Virus record (IMG/VR): IMGVR_UViG_3300028173_000007
Coordinates: 25,588 to 89,587 of that record
Reading direction: 5' to 3' (one strand)
Source of the DNA: a virus
Length of the DNA stretch: 64,000 nucleotides
The notes beneath the pieces were generated by a model that did no database searches, was not told the origin of the DNA, and was given only the letters and a program-made list of their open reading frames with translations. A program made the position numbers and the translations under genes. Below are positions 27,023 to 36,340 of this stretch, piece by piece (within the stretch, counting starts at the first letter, position 1; each line of letters starts with the position of its first letter).

Positions 27023-28795
27023 ATGGCAGTCACACACAGCGAGCGCCCGAGCCGGTGGCGGTTCACCTACGCGATGGAGCTCGTCGCCATCGACGGCAGC
27101 GGCCGCGGCGCGAACCGGGTGCTGAACCTCCCGATCAACCCGACTTCCGTCGCGTACCGGAGCACGCCCGGCAACGATGAGACGTGGACCGCTGGCGGCG
27201 TAGCCCTCGAAGATTCGGGATTCGTGTCTCGCGATATCACGATCCAGGGCTCGCCAGGCCTGGAACCGAAACGGGGGTGGAAACTGGAGAGCACCGACCC
27301 GCACAAGCCGGAAACGGGCTTCACCTTCCGAGACGGAAACGAGCTCTTTGCGGAGCTATGGCGGTGGTTCGAGTTCTACGCCGAGCTCAAGCGCCGACAA
27401 GACGTTGCGAGCAAGTGGTTCATGGTGTGGCACGACTTCCGCCGCGGCTGGCATTGGGTCGTGCAGCCGAAGGAGTGGGACACCTCGCGGGAGGCGAAGC
27501 AGCACCGGCTACACCACCCGTTCGAGTTCCGGCTCAAGGCCGTTTCGGACTACGACGCGCTCGCCCTGGGCGGCGTGGCGGGCTTCTTCGCAGACGTGCG
27601 GAGCGCCACCGACGAGATCGCCGGGCTCCTGCTCGACGCGGCCGGCTACCTGGCGGACATCGACTCGTTTCGCTCGGAGGCCGACCAGACGTTCCTCGGC
27701 GGCATCCAGCAGGTGATCTCGGCGGGCGGCCGCATCCTCGACGGCCTGGCCGCGGTCTCCGCTGGCGTGCGGGACACCCTCAACTTTGAGAACCGACTCG
27801 CGGCGCAGATGGCGACGCTCGTGGACGGGCTCGCCTACGAGCTCAGTGCGGCCTTCGGGAAGCACCGAGACGGCGCGGCCGCGCCGGGGGCTGGTGACCC
27901 TTGGACGCCTGGGAACCAGCCGGCGAGCCGCGCGGTGGCGGCCTACCGGGCCACGCAGCAAATGTCGCAGTCCCTCGACCGGATGAGAGCTCGCCGCGAC
28001 CTGTGGGAACCGGACCTTCCCGAAGCGCGCGCCCGGCGGCGCGCGCTTCGAGCGGGCGCAACGGCCCTCAGTGACGCGGAGGTGGCCGCGCCCGGCGTGC
28101 TGGCCATCGGTGCCCGCGCCACGGCCGGGTCGGCGTACACGCGCGCTCTGGCGCGCAGACGAGAGGCCGAGCGGGAGAGCTTGCCGACCTACACGGGGAC
28201 TCGGGCCTACGTCGTGGCGCCGGGGGACACCCTGCTCTCGATTGCGCTCGAAGAAGTGGGGGCCCGCGACGCATGGACGGATATTGCGGCCATCAACAGC
28301 CTGCGGCACCCCTACATGAGCCGAGCTCGCACGCCGGGCACGGTGGCGCCTGGGGATACGATCATCGTGCCCACCTTCGGGACCTCGAAGCCGTCCCCCA
28401 GGGGCACGAGGGCTGAAATCGAGCGGGAGGCCCTCGGGGTGGACTTCGAGCTCACCGCCGGCGGGCTCGTCTACAACGCCGCCGGCGACGGCTACCGAAC
28501 GGTGGAAGGTGTGGCCTGCTACCTGCAATCCATCAACGAGGTGCGCTTCGGTACGAAGTTCGGGGAGAACCTCACCTGGCCGTCCGTGGGCATCCTGGCC
28601 CCGGTGGGCTCGCCCAATCGCGACGGGACACCATCGGCTGTGGCACTCTCTGTGCGCCGCGCGTGCCTCACCGACCCGAGGACGGCCGAAGTTGTGGATC
28701 TCGAATTCATCGACGGTGGAGACACCATCGACGTAGTGGCCACGCTCCGACCCCAGGGGTTTACGGGTACGCTCACCGTCCAGCGGAGGGCCTGA
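27023..28795 (+). CDS. Baseplate protein with LysM and gp25/W-like domains
   Basis: A 590-residue protein, ATG 27023. Three parts are visible: an N-terminal beta/alpha domain (about 1-200) with helical region to 390; a LysM module at about 394-450 (AYVVAPGDTLLSIALEE ... TVAPGDTIIVPT); and a C-terminal part (about 470-590: GVACYLQSINEVRFGTKFGE ... FIDGGDTIDVVATL) resembling gp25/gpW-like baseplate wedge proteins. LysM in baseplates is known from T4 gp53 and PBSX XkdP-like proteins. It would join hub to wedge and perhaps touch peptidoglycan. The fusion of LysM and wedge parts in one chain is notable. Confidence 0.65.
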   Translation: MAVTHSERPSRWRFTYAMELVAIDGSGRGANRVLNLPINPTSVAYRSTPGNDETWTAGGVALEDSGFVSRDITIQGSPGLEPKRGWKLESTDPHKPETGFTFRDGNELFAELWRWFEFYAELKRRQDVASKWFMVWHDFRRGWHWVVQPKEWDTSREAKQHRLHHPFEFRLKAVSDYDALALGGVAGFFADVRSATDEIAGLLLDAAGYLADIDSFRSEADQTFLGGIQQVISAGGRILDGLAAVSAGVRDTLNFENRLAAQMATLVDGLAYELSAAFGKHRDGAAAPGAGDPWTPGNQPASRAVAAYRATQQMSQSLDRMRARRDLWEPDLPEARARRRALRAGATALSDAEVAAPGVLAIGARATAGSAYTRALARRREAERESLPTYTGTRAYVVAPGDTLLSIALEEVGARDAWTDIAAINSLRHPYMSRARTPGTVAPGDTIIVPTFGTSKPSPRGTRAEIEREALGVDFELTAGGLVYNAAGDGYRTVEGVACYLQSINEVRFGTKFGENLTWPSVGILAPVGSPNRDGTPSAVALSVRRACLTDPRTAEVVDLEFIDGGDTIDVVATLRPQGFTGTLTVQRRA

Positions 28796-28798
28796 TCC

Positions 28799-30202
28799 AT
28801 GTTCGAGCTCCAGACTGACCGGGAGGTGCGGGAGCGGCTCGTCGCTCGTGTCGTCGCGCGGTCGGTCCTCTCCGACCTGGCACCGGGCGATCCCATGCTA
28901 CAGCTTCTCGGGGCGGCCGCCCTGGAGTTCGAGGGGGTGTATCTGGCCGCGGCCGAGATCCTCGCCCTGTTCAACCTCGACGACGCCACCGGGGAAGACC
29001 TCGACGAGCGCGGCGCCGAGGTCCTGCCCGACGGGCTCCCCAGGGGCGGGGCCTCTCGGGCCGTCGGCCAGCTTCGGTGGACCGCGCCGAACGCCGTCGC
29101 CGTCGAGGTGCCGATCCCGGCGGGCACCGTCGGCGCCCGCGCGGGGTCGCCGCCGACGAACTACGTCACCACCGAGGCCGGGCGCATCCCGGTCGGGTCC
29201 ACGCAAAGCGAGGCCCTCACCGGGGGGGACATCGCCGCGGCCGCGGCCGCGCCAGGTGGCGCCGCCAACGCGGCCATCGACTCGGTGCAGGTGTTCGTCG
29301 GGGCCGTGCCCAACGCGACCATTCTCACGAACCCCGCGCCCTTCCAGGGGGGGCGCGACGCCGAATCCGACGCGGACTACCGCGACCGGATCCGCGCCCA
29401 CCTGCGGACCCTCTCGCGGTGCATCCCCGAGGCCCTCGAACAACGCGCCCGCTCGGCCGAGGTCGCCGGGCGTCGCGTGACCGCGGCGCGCACCTGGGAG
29501 GATCCCGTGAACCGGGGGCACGTCGTGGTCTACATCGACGACGGTAGCGGCCAGCCGGCCGAGACCGCGGCGGCCGCGGCGGTGGTGTTCACCGACGCGG
29601 TGGCTGGGGCGGTGGGGGGCGAACAGGAGTTCTACGTCCCCCTCTGGCCCGTGTTCGGCAGCCTGACCGTGACGCACACGCCCAGCGGCGGGCCCGCCGC
29701 GGTGCTCACCGAGGGCACCGACTACGTTCTGATCGGCTCTCGCGGCCTCGTGTGGCTCACGTCCTCGGCCTTCCCGACCGGCCTCGCGACCGGGGCCAAG
29801 TTGGAGGTCTCGGCGTACACGCACTATGCGGGGCTGATCCGAGAGGCTCAGCGGCGAATCGAGGGGGACCCGGCAGATCGGGTGAACTACCCGACTTGGC
29901 GCGCGGGTGGCGTGGTGGTCGACGTGCTCCCCCCCGTGCTTCGCCAGGTGACCGTGACGGCGCACGTTGTGGCCGACGTGGACGCAGACCGAGAGGCCGT
30001 GGTCGCGAACGTCCGCCGGGCGCTGGCGGCCTATGTGAACGGCCTTGGCATCGGCCGCGCCGTCGTCCATTCCGAACTCGTGGAGCGGGCGATGGGCGTT
30101 GCGGGCATGTACGATGTGACCATCGAGGCGCCGGCGGCGAATATCCCCGTAGCCTTCAACGCCGTGGCGCGCGTCACCACGGCCAACTTGACCGTTTTGT
30201 AG
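28799..30202 (+). CDS. Baseplate J-like wedge protein
   Basis: A 467-residue protein, ATG 28799, four bases behind the preceding gene. It has the features of baseplate J/gp6-like proteins: GDPMLQLLGAAALEFEG near residue 30, PIPAGTVGARAGS near residue 102, a conserved EALEQRARSAEVAGRRVTAA near residue 215, and a C-terminal VVANVRRALAAYVNGLGIG followed by VHSELVERAMGVAGMYDV. These proteins form the outer ring of the baseplate that triggers sheath contraction. Confidence 0.85.
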   Translation: MFELQTDREVRERLVARVVARSVLSDLAPGDPMLQLLGAAALEFEGVYLAAAEILALFNLDDATGEDLDERGAEVLPDGLPRGGASRAVGQLRWTAPNAVAVEVPIPAGTVGARAGSPPTNYVTTEAGRIPVGSTQSEALTGGDIAAAAAAPGGAANAAIDSVQVFVGAVPNATILTNPAPFQGGRDAESDADYRDRIRAHLRTLSRCIPEALEQRARSAEVAGRRVTAARTWEDPVNRGHVVVYIDDGSGQPAETAAAAAVVFTDAVAGAVGGEQEFYVPLWPVFGSLTVTHTPSGGPAAVLTEGTDYVLIGSRGLVWLTSSAFPTGLATGAKLEVSAYTHYAGLIREAQRRIEGDPADRVNYPTWRAGGVVVDVLPPVLRQVTVTAHVVADVDADREAVVANVRRALAAYVNGLGIGRAVVHSELVERAMGVAGMYDVTIEAPAANIPVAFNAVARVTTANLTVL

Positions 30203-30211
30203 GGGGCGCAG

Positions 30212-30664
30212 GTGGCGAAACCGATTGCGATCACGGGGGGCGAGCAGACCCACGCCTACGCCGATCTTCCGCTGGTGGTGGGGCTCAACGGCGCATCATC
30301 CACCGCGGACGCCGGGCGGACTATCGTGTCCTACTCGTGGACCTTCCTCGAAGTCCCCCAGGGCTCGGCGGCGGTGCTGGCCAGCGCCGCCACCGCCACG
30401 CCGAACTTCACCGCAGACAAGCCGGGAACCTACCTCGCCGTGCTGGAGGTCACCGACTCGGGGGCCGAGATCAGCGACACCGACGTTCGGACCATGCCAG
30501 CGACGGCCTACGCGGCCGTGACGGTGACCACGCAGTTTCTCGCGCTCAAGGTGCCGGCCTGGCAGCAGCGGCGCGTGTCGCGCGAGCTCCAAAGCAACTG
30601 GCACGCCCTCGACGCGGAGATCGGCGCCGTGCGCGGCCGCCTTGACGCCCTGGAGACGCCCTGA
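30212..30664 (+). CDS. Small tail protein with PKD-like domain
   Basis: A 150-residue protein, GTG 30212. The first 110 residues look like a PKD/Ig-like sandwich: TIVSYSWTFLEVPQGS, then FTADKPGTYLAVLEVTDSG, the strand pattern of PKD domains. The last 35 residues are a helix (RRVSRELQSNWHALDAEIG). It is coupled to the following fibre gene (stop and start overlap as TGATG). Probably a tail-tip or fibre attachment protein. Confidence 0.6.
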   Translation: MAKPIAITGGEQTHAYADLPLVVGLNGASSTADAGRTIVSYSWTFLEVPQGSAAVLASAATATPNFTADKPGTYLAVLEVTDSGAEISDTDVRTMPATAYAAVTVTTQFLALKVPAWQQRRVSRELQSNWHALDAEIGAVRGRLDALETP

Positions 30665-31791
30665 TGGCCCTTCGCTACTCGTTCTTTGCCGCCGACGGCA
30701 CCGGCGCCGGCGTGACCGGCCTCACCCCCACGGTGGAGACCTGGCGGACAGCCGCGGGCGGCGCCCCATCGGACGCCCAGCCGAGCTTGACCGAGCTCGA
30801 CGCCACGAACGCGGCCGGCTGGTACTACTTCGATCTCGACGTGCAGGCGGACACGCTGATCGGCATCGACTTCACGGCAGCGACGACTAACGTCAAGGGC
30901 CCGAGCGGCTATAGCGGTGGGCGTCGCGTGTCCGCCGAGCTCCAGACCACCGACGCGGCCTTCACCAGTGCGCGACTCGCCAACCTCGACGAGCTCGGCG
31001 GCTCGAACCTGCCAGCCGACGTGGATACGCTCGTCGCGCGGCTCACCGCGACTCGCGCGGGCAACCTCGACGAGATCACCGGGACCCGCCTCTCCGAGCT
31101 CGACCCGGCCAACATGCCGGCCGGGGTGTCCACGGCGTCGGCCCAGGCCACGACGGCGGCCACGCAGGCCACGACGGCGGCCACGCAGGCCACGACGGCG
31201 GCCACGCAGGCCACGACGGCGGCCACGCAGGCCACGACGGCGGCCACGCAGGCCACCGCGGCCTCGGCCTCGGCCGCGACGGTTGAGACGCGGCTCTCCG
31301 CGGGTCGCGCGAGCAACCTCGACAAGATCGACGACGCGATCTCCAACGTGGCCGACAACGTGTGGGACGTGGCGGTCGGGGTGCCCGTCGTGGGCAGCTT
31401 CGGGGCGGCGGTCAACGACCAGCCCTCCCGCGTCTTCGCGTTCAGCCTGGGCGAATTCGATGCCGCGACGATGATCGCGGAGATCCTCGCGTGTTGCCGG
31501 GCCACCTCCGACAACGTGTGGGCGAAGATGCCCGCCGCGGCGGCCGCGCCGAACGGATCCTTCGGGTGGTTGCTGGAGCTCGCCGCGCGCATCGCCGCGA
31601 AGGTCAACGTGGTTGTCGACCCCGGCACCTTCGACGGGGTGAAGATGGAAGACGGCGCGATCCGCGTCTACCGCACCTTGGCGCACGCGGACCTCGACAA
31701 CCCCGCAAACGCCATCGCGACGATCAGCCTGGCCGCGGTCTATGACGGCTCCGACAACCTCGACAAGCTCACCGGGACCGAACCGGGGTGA
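30664..31791 (+). CDS. Tail fibre protein with heptad-repeat shaft
   Basis: A 375-residue protein, ATG 30664. A beta-rich head (about 1-80) is followed by a helical region with five perfect copies of the heptad ATTAATQ (about residues 162-196) and then further helix and a beta C-terminus. Heptads of this kind form trimeric coiled coils in fibre shafts. Together with the downstream genes it probably builds the adsorption apparatus. Confidence 0.65.
   Translation: MALRYSFFAADGTGAGVTGLTPTVETWRTAAGGAPSDAQPSLTELDATNAAGWYYFDLDVQADTLIGIDFTAATTNVKGPSGYSGGRRVSAELQTTDAAFTSARLANLDELGGSNLPADVDTLVARLTATRAGNLDEITGTRLSELDPANMPAGVSTASAQATTAATQATTAATQATTAATQATTAATQATTAATQATAASASAATVETRLSAGRASNLDKIDDAISNVADNVWDVAVGVPVVGSFGAAVNDQPSRVFAFSLGEFDAATMIAEILACCRATSDNVWAKMPAAAAAPNGSFGWLLELAARIAAKVNVVVDPGTFDGVKMEDGAIRVYRTLAHADLDNPANAIATISLAAVYDGSDNLDKLTGTEPG
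31147..31251 (+). repeat. 21-bp minisatellite, five perfect copies
   Basis: Five identical tandem copies of a 21-bp unit, with no silent variation, encode ATTAATQ heptads in the fibre shaft. Copy number could change by slippage or recombination without breaking the frame, adjusting shaft length. Confidence 0.9.
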
Positions 31792-32393
31792 GCTCACGGC
31801 ACACCATCGCGGCGATCACGGGGGGCTTCGGCCTTCCCGGTGTCTACGCGCCGGGCGTCCTGACCGAGCTCGTCCCCGCTCCAACGCTGGCGGACCCGCC
31901 GCCCGAGCCGGGGGGGTGGGGTGACCGCTTCGGGGAGGACTTCGGCGGGGGGGTGCCTGCACCTGCGGCGCAGTCCCCGTCGACCACCATCCCTGACGAT
32001 GGGGGCCTGTTCCTGACCGTGACCCTCTACGGGGCGCCGAACGGCCGCTACAGGGCCACCGTGGGCGGCGTGGGGGCCTACTCGGGCGTTCCGGGGCAGG
32101 GCTTCGACCTCTACCAGTCCGGCGAGCCGGTCCCCGAGCAATTCGGGGAGGGCGCCATCCTCTCGGTGCGAACGCTGCGCTTCGTCGCGCCGGCCGGCCT
32201 GGCCACCGGGGCTCACGACATCGTGATCGCCGGGCCGGGGGGCTACGTCGAGACCTTCGCCGGCGCCGTGAGCGTCGTGCGCCGGCCCCGGCGCGTCCTC
32301 GATTACTCATTCAGGGCTAAGTTCCCGCCGGGCTCATACACGGCGCTACGGGGGCTCGTGGAGCTCCCCAGCGGGGAGGTCCTCGACCCGTGA
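31788..32393 (+). CDS. Tail protein of unknown family
   Basis: A 201-residue protein, GTG 31788, overlapping neighbours by four bases on both sides. The first 60 residues are Pro/Gly-rich; the rest is beta-rich (LFLTVTLYGAPNGRYRATVGG; HDIVIAGPGGYVETFAGAVSV), like a small carbohydrate-binding or fibre-linker sandwich. Function is not recognised; context places it in the adsorption apparatus. Confidence 0.55.
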   Translation: MSSRHTIAAITGGFGLPGVYAPGVLTELVPAPTLADPPPEPGGWGDRFGEDFGGGVPAPAAQSPSTTIPDDGGLFLTVTLYGAPNGRYRATVGGVGAYSGVPGQGFDLYQSGEPVPEQFGEGAILSVRTLRFVAPAGLATGAHDIVIAGPGGYVETFAGAVSVVRRPRRVLDYSFRAKFPPGSYTALRGLVELPSGEVLDP

Positions 32394-33700
32394 GCATCTA
32401 CAGGAACGGCCGCGAGGTGACCGACGCCCTGGGCGACGAGTTCAACCGCCTCGCCGGCGCCATCGCGACACGCCTTGTCGCAGACCTCCCGCCGGCAGGT
32501 CACGAGACGCCGCCAGCGGGCGCGGTGGCCGCGCAGGTTGAGACCACCTGGGCGATGGATGCCGCGGGCGGCGAGGTCATGATCCGGGGCGAGCGCATCC
32601 CCTACACGAGCGCCGGCGTGGGCCTGCTCTCGGGGCTCACCCGCGACCCGTTCGTCACCGAGACGTACCGCCGCGGCGAGCTCGTGGTGTACCTGGGTCG
32701 CACGTCGGCGCTCGACGAAGCGCGGGCCATGCTTCTCGCGCGCACGGCCGAGGGCCCGTATCTGGCGGTCAAGGGGCGCAACCTGGGCGTGCCTCGCTAC
32801 CTGAACGTGACCGAGCCCACCTATCGGTTGCTGATCCTCGCCCTGGCATACATGCCGGCGAAGGGATCGCGGGACAGCCTCGACACCCTGCTCGCGGCCC
32901 TGTTCGCTGATCAGGGCCTCGACGGCACCGGGGAAGCCTTCGCGGACGGGCGGGTAGTGGCCGCGGTGGGCACCTTCAAGGCGTCCATGCGCGGGCTCAT
33001 GGTAGACGTGGGCGCCCCCGCGATCCGCACGCGGATCCTTCGGGTGAGCGGCGACGGCGCGACGATCTGGTGCGACCGGCAGGGCTCCCCGCATTGGCTC
33101 CCCGCGGCCTTCCCGCCGGCGAACCCCGCAGCCTTCCACGTCCACCCCTGGGCGGTCTCTGAGCCGGCAGACCGGCCCTGCACCGTGCGGGTCACCGTGC
33201 GGACGCGGCCCGCCGCGTCACCGCTCGGCTACGCCTACCTCGCGCCGGCCGAGATCGTGACGCCGGTCGCCGTTGGCCAGGTGGCCGTCACGCACACGAT
33301 CCGCCAGGTGCTCGGGGTGTGGCTGGCCACCGACGCCCACCGGACGGGCACGAACTACGCCACGTCCAACACCTTCGCGGGGTCCGTCGTCACCCTCGAC
33401 ACCCCGCTCCCCGGCGCCCTCCCCGACGTGGTGGTGGACTACGGGTGGGCCTATCCCGAGGGCGGCGCCGGCGCCGGGGGTCTGCCCGGTGACGCCACCG
33501 GCCGCGGCACCGCCGAGATCCTGCCCGGCGTCCACGTTCGCAACCCTGACCCCATCATGGCGGGCGAGGTGCAGGTGGGCGAGCTCGTGCGATATCCGCT
33601 CTACCTGGGCGGGCGCCTGTCCGCGCTTCGAGCTATCCTCGACGCGCTCACCGTGGCCGGGGTGATCGCTGAATCCGATATCGGGGTGTGGGAGTCGTAG
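32390..33700 (+). CDS. Baseplate or fibre-connector protein
   Basis: A 436-residue protein, starting at 32390 and overlapping the preceding stop. The middle (VTEPTYRLLILALAYMPAKG) resembles proteins that follow baseplate J in contractile phages and connect fibres to the wedge. The C-terminus is beta-rich and ends in LSALRAILDALTVAGVIAES. It lies directly before the beta-helix spike gene. Confidence 0.5.
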   Translation: MSIYRNGREVTDALGDEFNRLAGAIATRLVADLPPAGHETPPAGAVAAQVETTWAMDAAGGEVMIRGERIPYTSAGVGLLSGLTRDPFVTETYRRGELVVYLGRTSALDEARAMLLARTAEGPYLAVKGRNLGVPRYLNVTEPTYRLLILALAYMPAKGSRDSLDTLLAALFADQGLDGTGEAFADGRVVAAVGTFKASMRGLMVDVGAPAIRTRILRVSGDGATIWCDRQGSPHWLPAAFPPANPAAFHVHPWAVSEPADRPCTVRVTVRTRPAASPLGYAYLAPAEIVTPVAVGQVAVTHTIRQVLGVWLATDAHRTGTNYATSNTFAGSVVTLDTPLPGALPDVVVDYGWAYPEGGAGAGGLPGDATGRGTAEILPGVHVRNPDPIMAGEVQVGELVRYPLYLGGRLSALRAILDALTVAGVIAESDIGVWES

Positions 33701-33701
33701 C

Positions 33702-36134
33702 ATGAGACGAGTCATTTTCAAGCTCGACGGGCAACGGCTCGACCGCCCCGACGCGGAGGCGCTACACGCGCTCCCCGACGAGGCCCTCCGCGACATTCTC
33801 CGCGGGCTGGTGAGCGGCGCGGAGAAGTTCGTCCTGGGCGGCTTCGAGGTCACGTTGACCGGCCCGAGTGAGCCGAAGCAGATCAACGTCGCACTCGGGG
33901 CCGCGGTGAGCGGCTGGACGCGCGACGACGGCGTGACCGAGTACGGGCAGCTACTCGACGAGGGGCTACAGGCCGCGCTCTTGTACGACTTCGCCGGCCT
34001 GGCCGCCGGCACCTATTCGGTGTGGGTCCGTTTCGCCTACGTCGAGGGGCAGACCGCGAACCGCGCCTACCTGGCCGACGTGGCCGGCGTGGGCGTGGAG
34101 CGGGTGCAGCCCACCGAGACGCGCCTCCTGGCCGATTGGGAGCTCACCGCGACCCGAGACGGCGTGGACCCTGATCCCGGCTTCGGGTGGCTGCGCGTGG
34201 CGCGCGTGGCCTACTCGGGCGCCGATCTCGTGGATACTGACATCGTGCTCGGCCGCGAATCTCTGTTCGAGGGCGTGGGCACCGCGAGCGGCTGGGCCCT
34301 TCCCGATCACAGCCGAGACGACGACCGCCTGGCGAACGGCCTGACCACGCTCAAGACCTGGGCCTGGGCCATCATGCGCCGGGTGCAGGAGCTCGGCGGG
34401 GCCAAGTGGCACCGCGCGCCGCTCTACGCCGAGAACGTCCGCAGCGCCAGCACCGAGATCGGCATCGTGGACGGGACCGGCGATGCCGACAGCGCGCACC
34501 TCAAGTTGACCTCACCAGTGGCCGCCCTGGCGCTCACGGTGCAGTTCGCGGGAGGCGTGGGGCAGGACCCCCGCGCCGGGGTGGTCTTTCATCCCCAGGC
34601 GGCGGCGCCTGGCCAGTGGGACATCGACGCATCGGCTGGGTCTGTCCTGCTCTCGGCCTCTACCATCCGGCGCTACATTCGCGGTGCCGGCGGCATCCTC
34701 TCGCGCACCGCCGGCGCGAACGCCCTACTCACGAACGCCGGCGCGGCCCTGCACACCTTCCGCGGCCTGACCTTCCGCGCAGCGGCGGGGGGTGACCCCC
34801 TTCTCCTGCTCAACGGCGGCGACCTGACCTTCGTGGACTGCCGTTTCGAGGACACCGGCGGGGCCACGTCTGCTCTCGTGGAGCTCACCGGCGCGGCGCG
34901 CGTCCGCTTCATCAACTGCACCTGGGTCCCCGCCGCGGGGGCTGACGGCCTACTGGTGAACCATGCCGGCGCAGACGTGGTACTCGACGGCTGCACCTGG
35001 GCCGGCGGCCGCTACGGCGCCCAGATCGCCACCACGCCCGCGCGGCTTCTGGTGCGCGCTCCGCACTTCACCGGCGGCATCGACACCGGGATCAAGGGCG
35101 CGGCCGGTGGTGAGGTGCTGGAGCTCACCGGGCCCACCTCGGACGGCTCGATTGTGACTGCCCTCGTGGACCTGGGCGGCACGGCGCCGGTCTTCTACTC
35201 GGGGGCCGGCGCCGCCGATGCGCTGGTGCCCAACACGGGGGACGTGCGGCCCTCGCTGGACGCCGGCGTGCTCCGAGCTCGCAAGGGGCGCCTGTACCTC
35301 GACCACCGGACGGGGGGCGCCGCGGGCGGCCGGTATATCTACGCCGCCGACGGATTCCTCAAGGGCACCGCGCGCGACCTGGGCGCCCTCGACGCCGACT
35401 TCCGCTATCTGCACGCCGGCGGGCGGCGGGTCATGCTCCAGTCCGGCACGGCCGGCCGAGGCCGCGGCATGGTCTACGACCCGACCGAGATCGGCGGCCT
35501 GGGCCTGATTCAGATCGCGGACGTGGACGACCCCGGCGGGGGCGAGGTCGTCACGCCCGACGTGGGCCTCAACGCTGACCGCATCCTCCTGGGCCGGACC
35601 ATCGGCGCGAACGCGGCCGGGTGGCTGACCCGACACACGGCCTTGCGCGGGTGGGTCCGCATTCGCGTGGACGAAGGTTTCGCGGCGCCCTACTTCCAAG
35701 TCGAGTCCGCCCGCGGGGACGGGACGCCAATCGCGGTGACGCGCGAGCTCGACGACGTGAACGGAGACGCCCACTACTACACGATCCGGCATGACGCCTT
35801 CGGCGGCGGGATCGACACATGCTTCTCGGCGCAGGGCTACGCCGGGGCACTCGGTCAACGAAACTACGACCAGAACGCGGCCTTTTCCGAGACCCTCGGC
35901 CGGACCTTCCACGTTGATCTGCGGCAGTTGCAGATCGGCGGGGACGTGACACTCGTCCTCGTGCCCTACATGCGCGAACCGAACGGCGACATCGTGCATT
36001 TCAAGGGCGATGCGACCTGGGCGACCGCCATCGGGACCTATTGGGATCTGCCGAAGGCCTACGAGATCCACGTCCAGGCCCACGGGAAGGCCGGCGCGGA
36101 GTTTGTCGAGGGGGGTGGTGACCTCTGGCCTTAG
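33702..36134 (+). CDS. Tailspike/tail fibre with right-handed beta-helix
   Basis: An 810-residue protein, ATG 33702, the last gene of the rightward tail block. Residues about 1-230 form an attachment domain. Residues about 310-520 show short repeating strands with spaced Asn/Cys/Gly (LTFVDCRFEDTGG, VRFINCTWVPAAG, VVLDGCTWAGG), the ladder pattern of a right-handed parallel beta-helix as in tailspike depolymerases. No catalytic acid set can be assigned by eye. The C-terminal 200 residues are likely the receptor-binding head. Its stop overlaps that of the convergent small gene. Confidence 0.7.
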   Translation: MRRVIFKLDGQRLDRPDAEALHALPDEALRDILRGLVSGAEKFVLGGFEVTLTGPSEPKQINVALGAAVSGWTRDDGVTEYGQLLDEGLQAALLYDFAGLAAGTYSVWVRFAYVEGQTANRAYLADVAGVGVERVQPTETRLLADWELTATRDGVDPDPGFGWLRVARVAYSGADLVDTDIVLGRESLFEGVGTASGWALPDHSRDDDRLANGLTTLKTWAWAIMRRVQELGGAKWHRAPLYAENVRSASTEIGIVDGTGDADSAHLKLTSPVAALALTVQFAGGVGQDPRAGVVFHPQAAAPGQWDIDASAGSVLLSASTIRRYIRGAGGILSRTAGANALLTNAGAALHTFRGLTFRAAAGGDPLLLLNGGDLTFVDCRFEDTGGATSALVELTGAARVRFINCTWVPAAGADGLLVNHAGADVVLDGCTWAGGRYGAQIATTPARLLVRAPHFTGGIDTGIKGAAGGEVLELTGPTSDGSIVTALVDLGGTAPVFYSGAGAADALVPNTGDVRPSLDAGVLRARKGRLYLDHRTGGAAGGRYIYAADGFLKGTARDLGALDADFRYLHAGGRRVMLQSGTAGRGRGMVYDPTEIGGLGLIQIADVDDPGGGEVVTPDVGLNADRILLGRTIGANAAGWLTRHTALRGWVRIRVDEGFAAPYFQVESARGDGTPIAVTRELDDVNGDAHYYTIRHDAFGGGIDTCFSAQGYAGALGQRNYDQNAAFSETLGRTFHVDLRQLQIGGDVTLVLVPYMREPNGDIVHFKGDATWATAIGTYWDLPKAYEIHVQAHGKAGAEFVEGGGDLWP

Positions 36135-36340
36135 CCGAGGACGCCGGCCGCGGTGAGGCGCTCAACCGCCCTCGCCAGGCGGTAGCGGTCGAGCTCGGTA
36201 CAGACGGCGGACGGTAGGACGACCGCGCTTCGGACGGGGCTTCTGGGGTCGTACCATTCCTCGACGCACGACAACTGCGGCACATCGCCGCACGTCCAGC
36301 CCTTCGCGGTGAGGTGCTCGGTGAGCTCAAGGCGCGTCAC
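36131..36340 (-). CDS. Small unknown protein of the REC cassette
   Basis: A 69-residue protein read leftward. The GTG at 36340 overlaps the REC gene stop (GTGA); a longer open frame upstream only shadows the REC gene. The sequence (LTEHLTAKGWTCGDVPQLSCVEEWYDP) is compact with two cysteines and an alpha-helical C-terminus (RYRLARAVERLTAAGVLG). No family recognised. Tight coupling suggests it works with the receiver protein. Confidence 0.6.
   Translation of the reverse strand: MTRLELTEHLTAKGWTCGDVPQLSCVEEWYDPRSPVRSAVVLPSAVCTELDRYRLARAVERLTAAGVLG

Noticed and set aside
31147-31251. Regular 21-bp repeats considered as a CRISPR array.
   Set aside because: No spacers: the copies are contiguous and encode fibre heptads.
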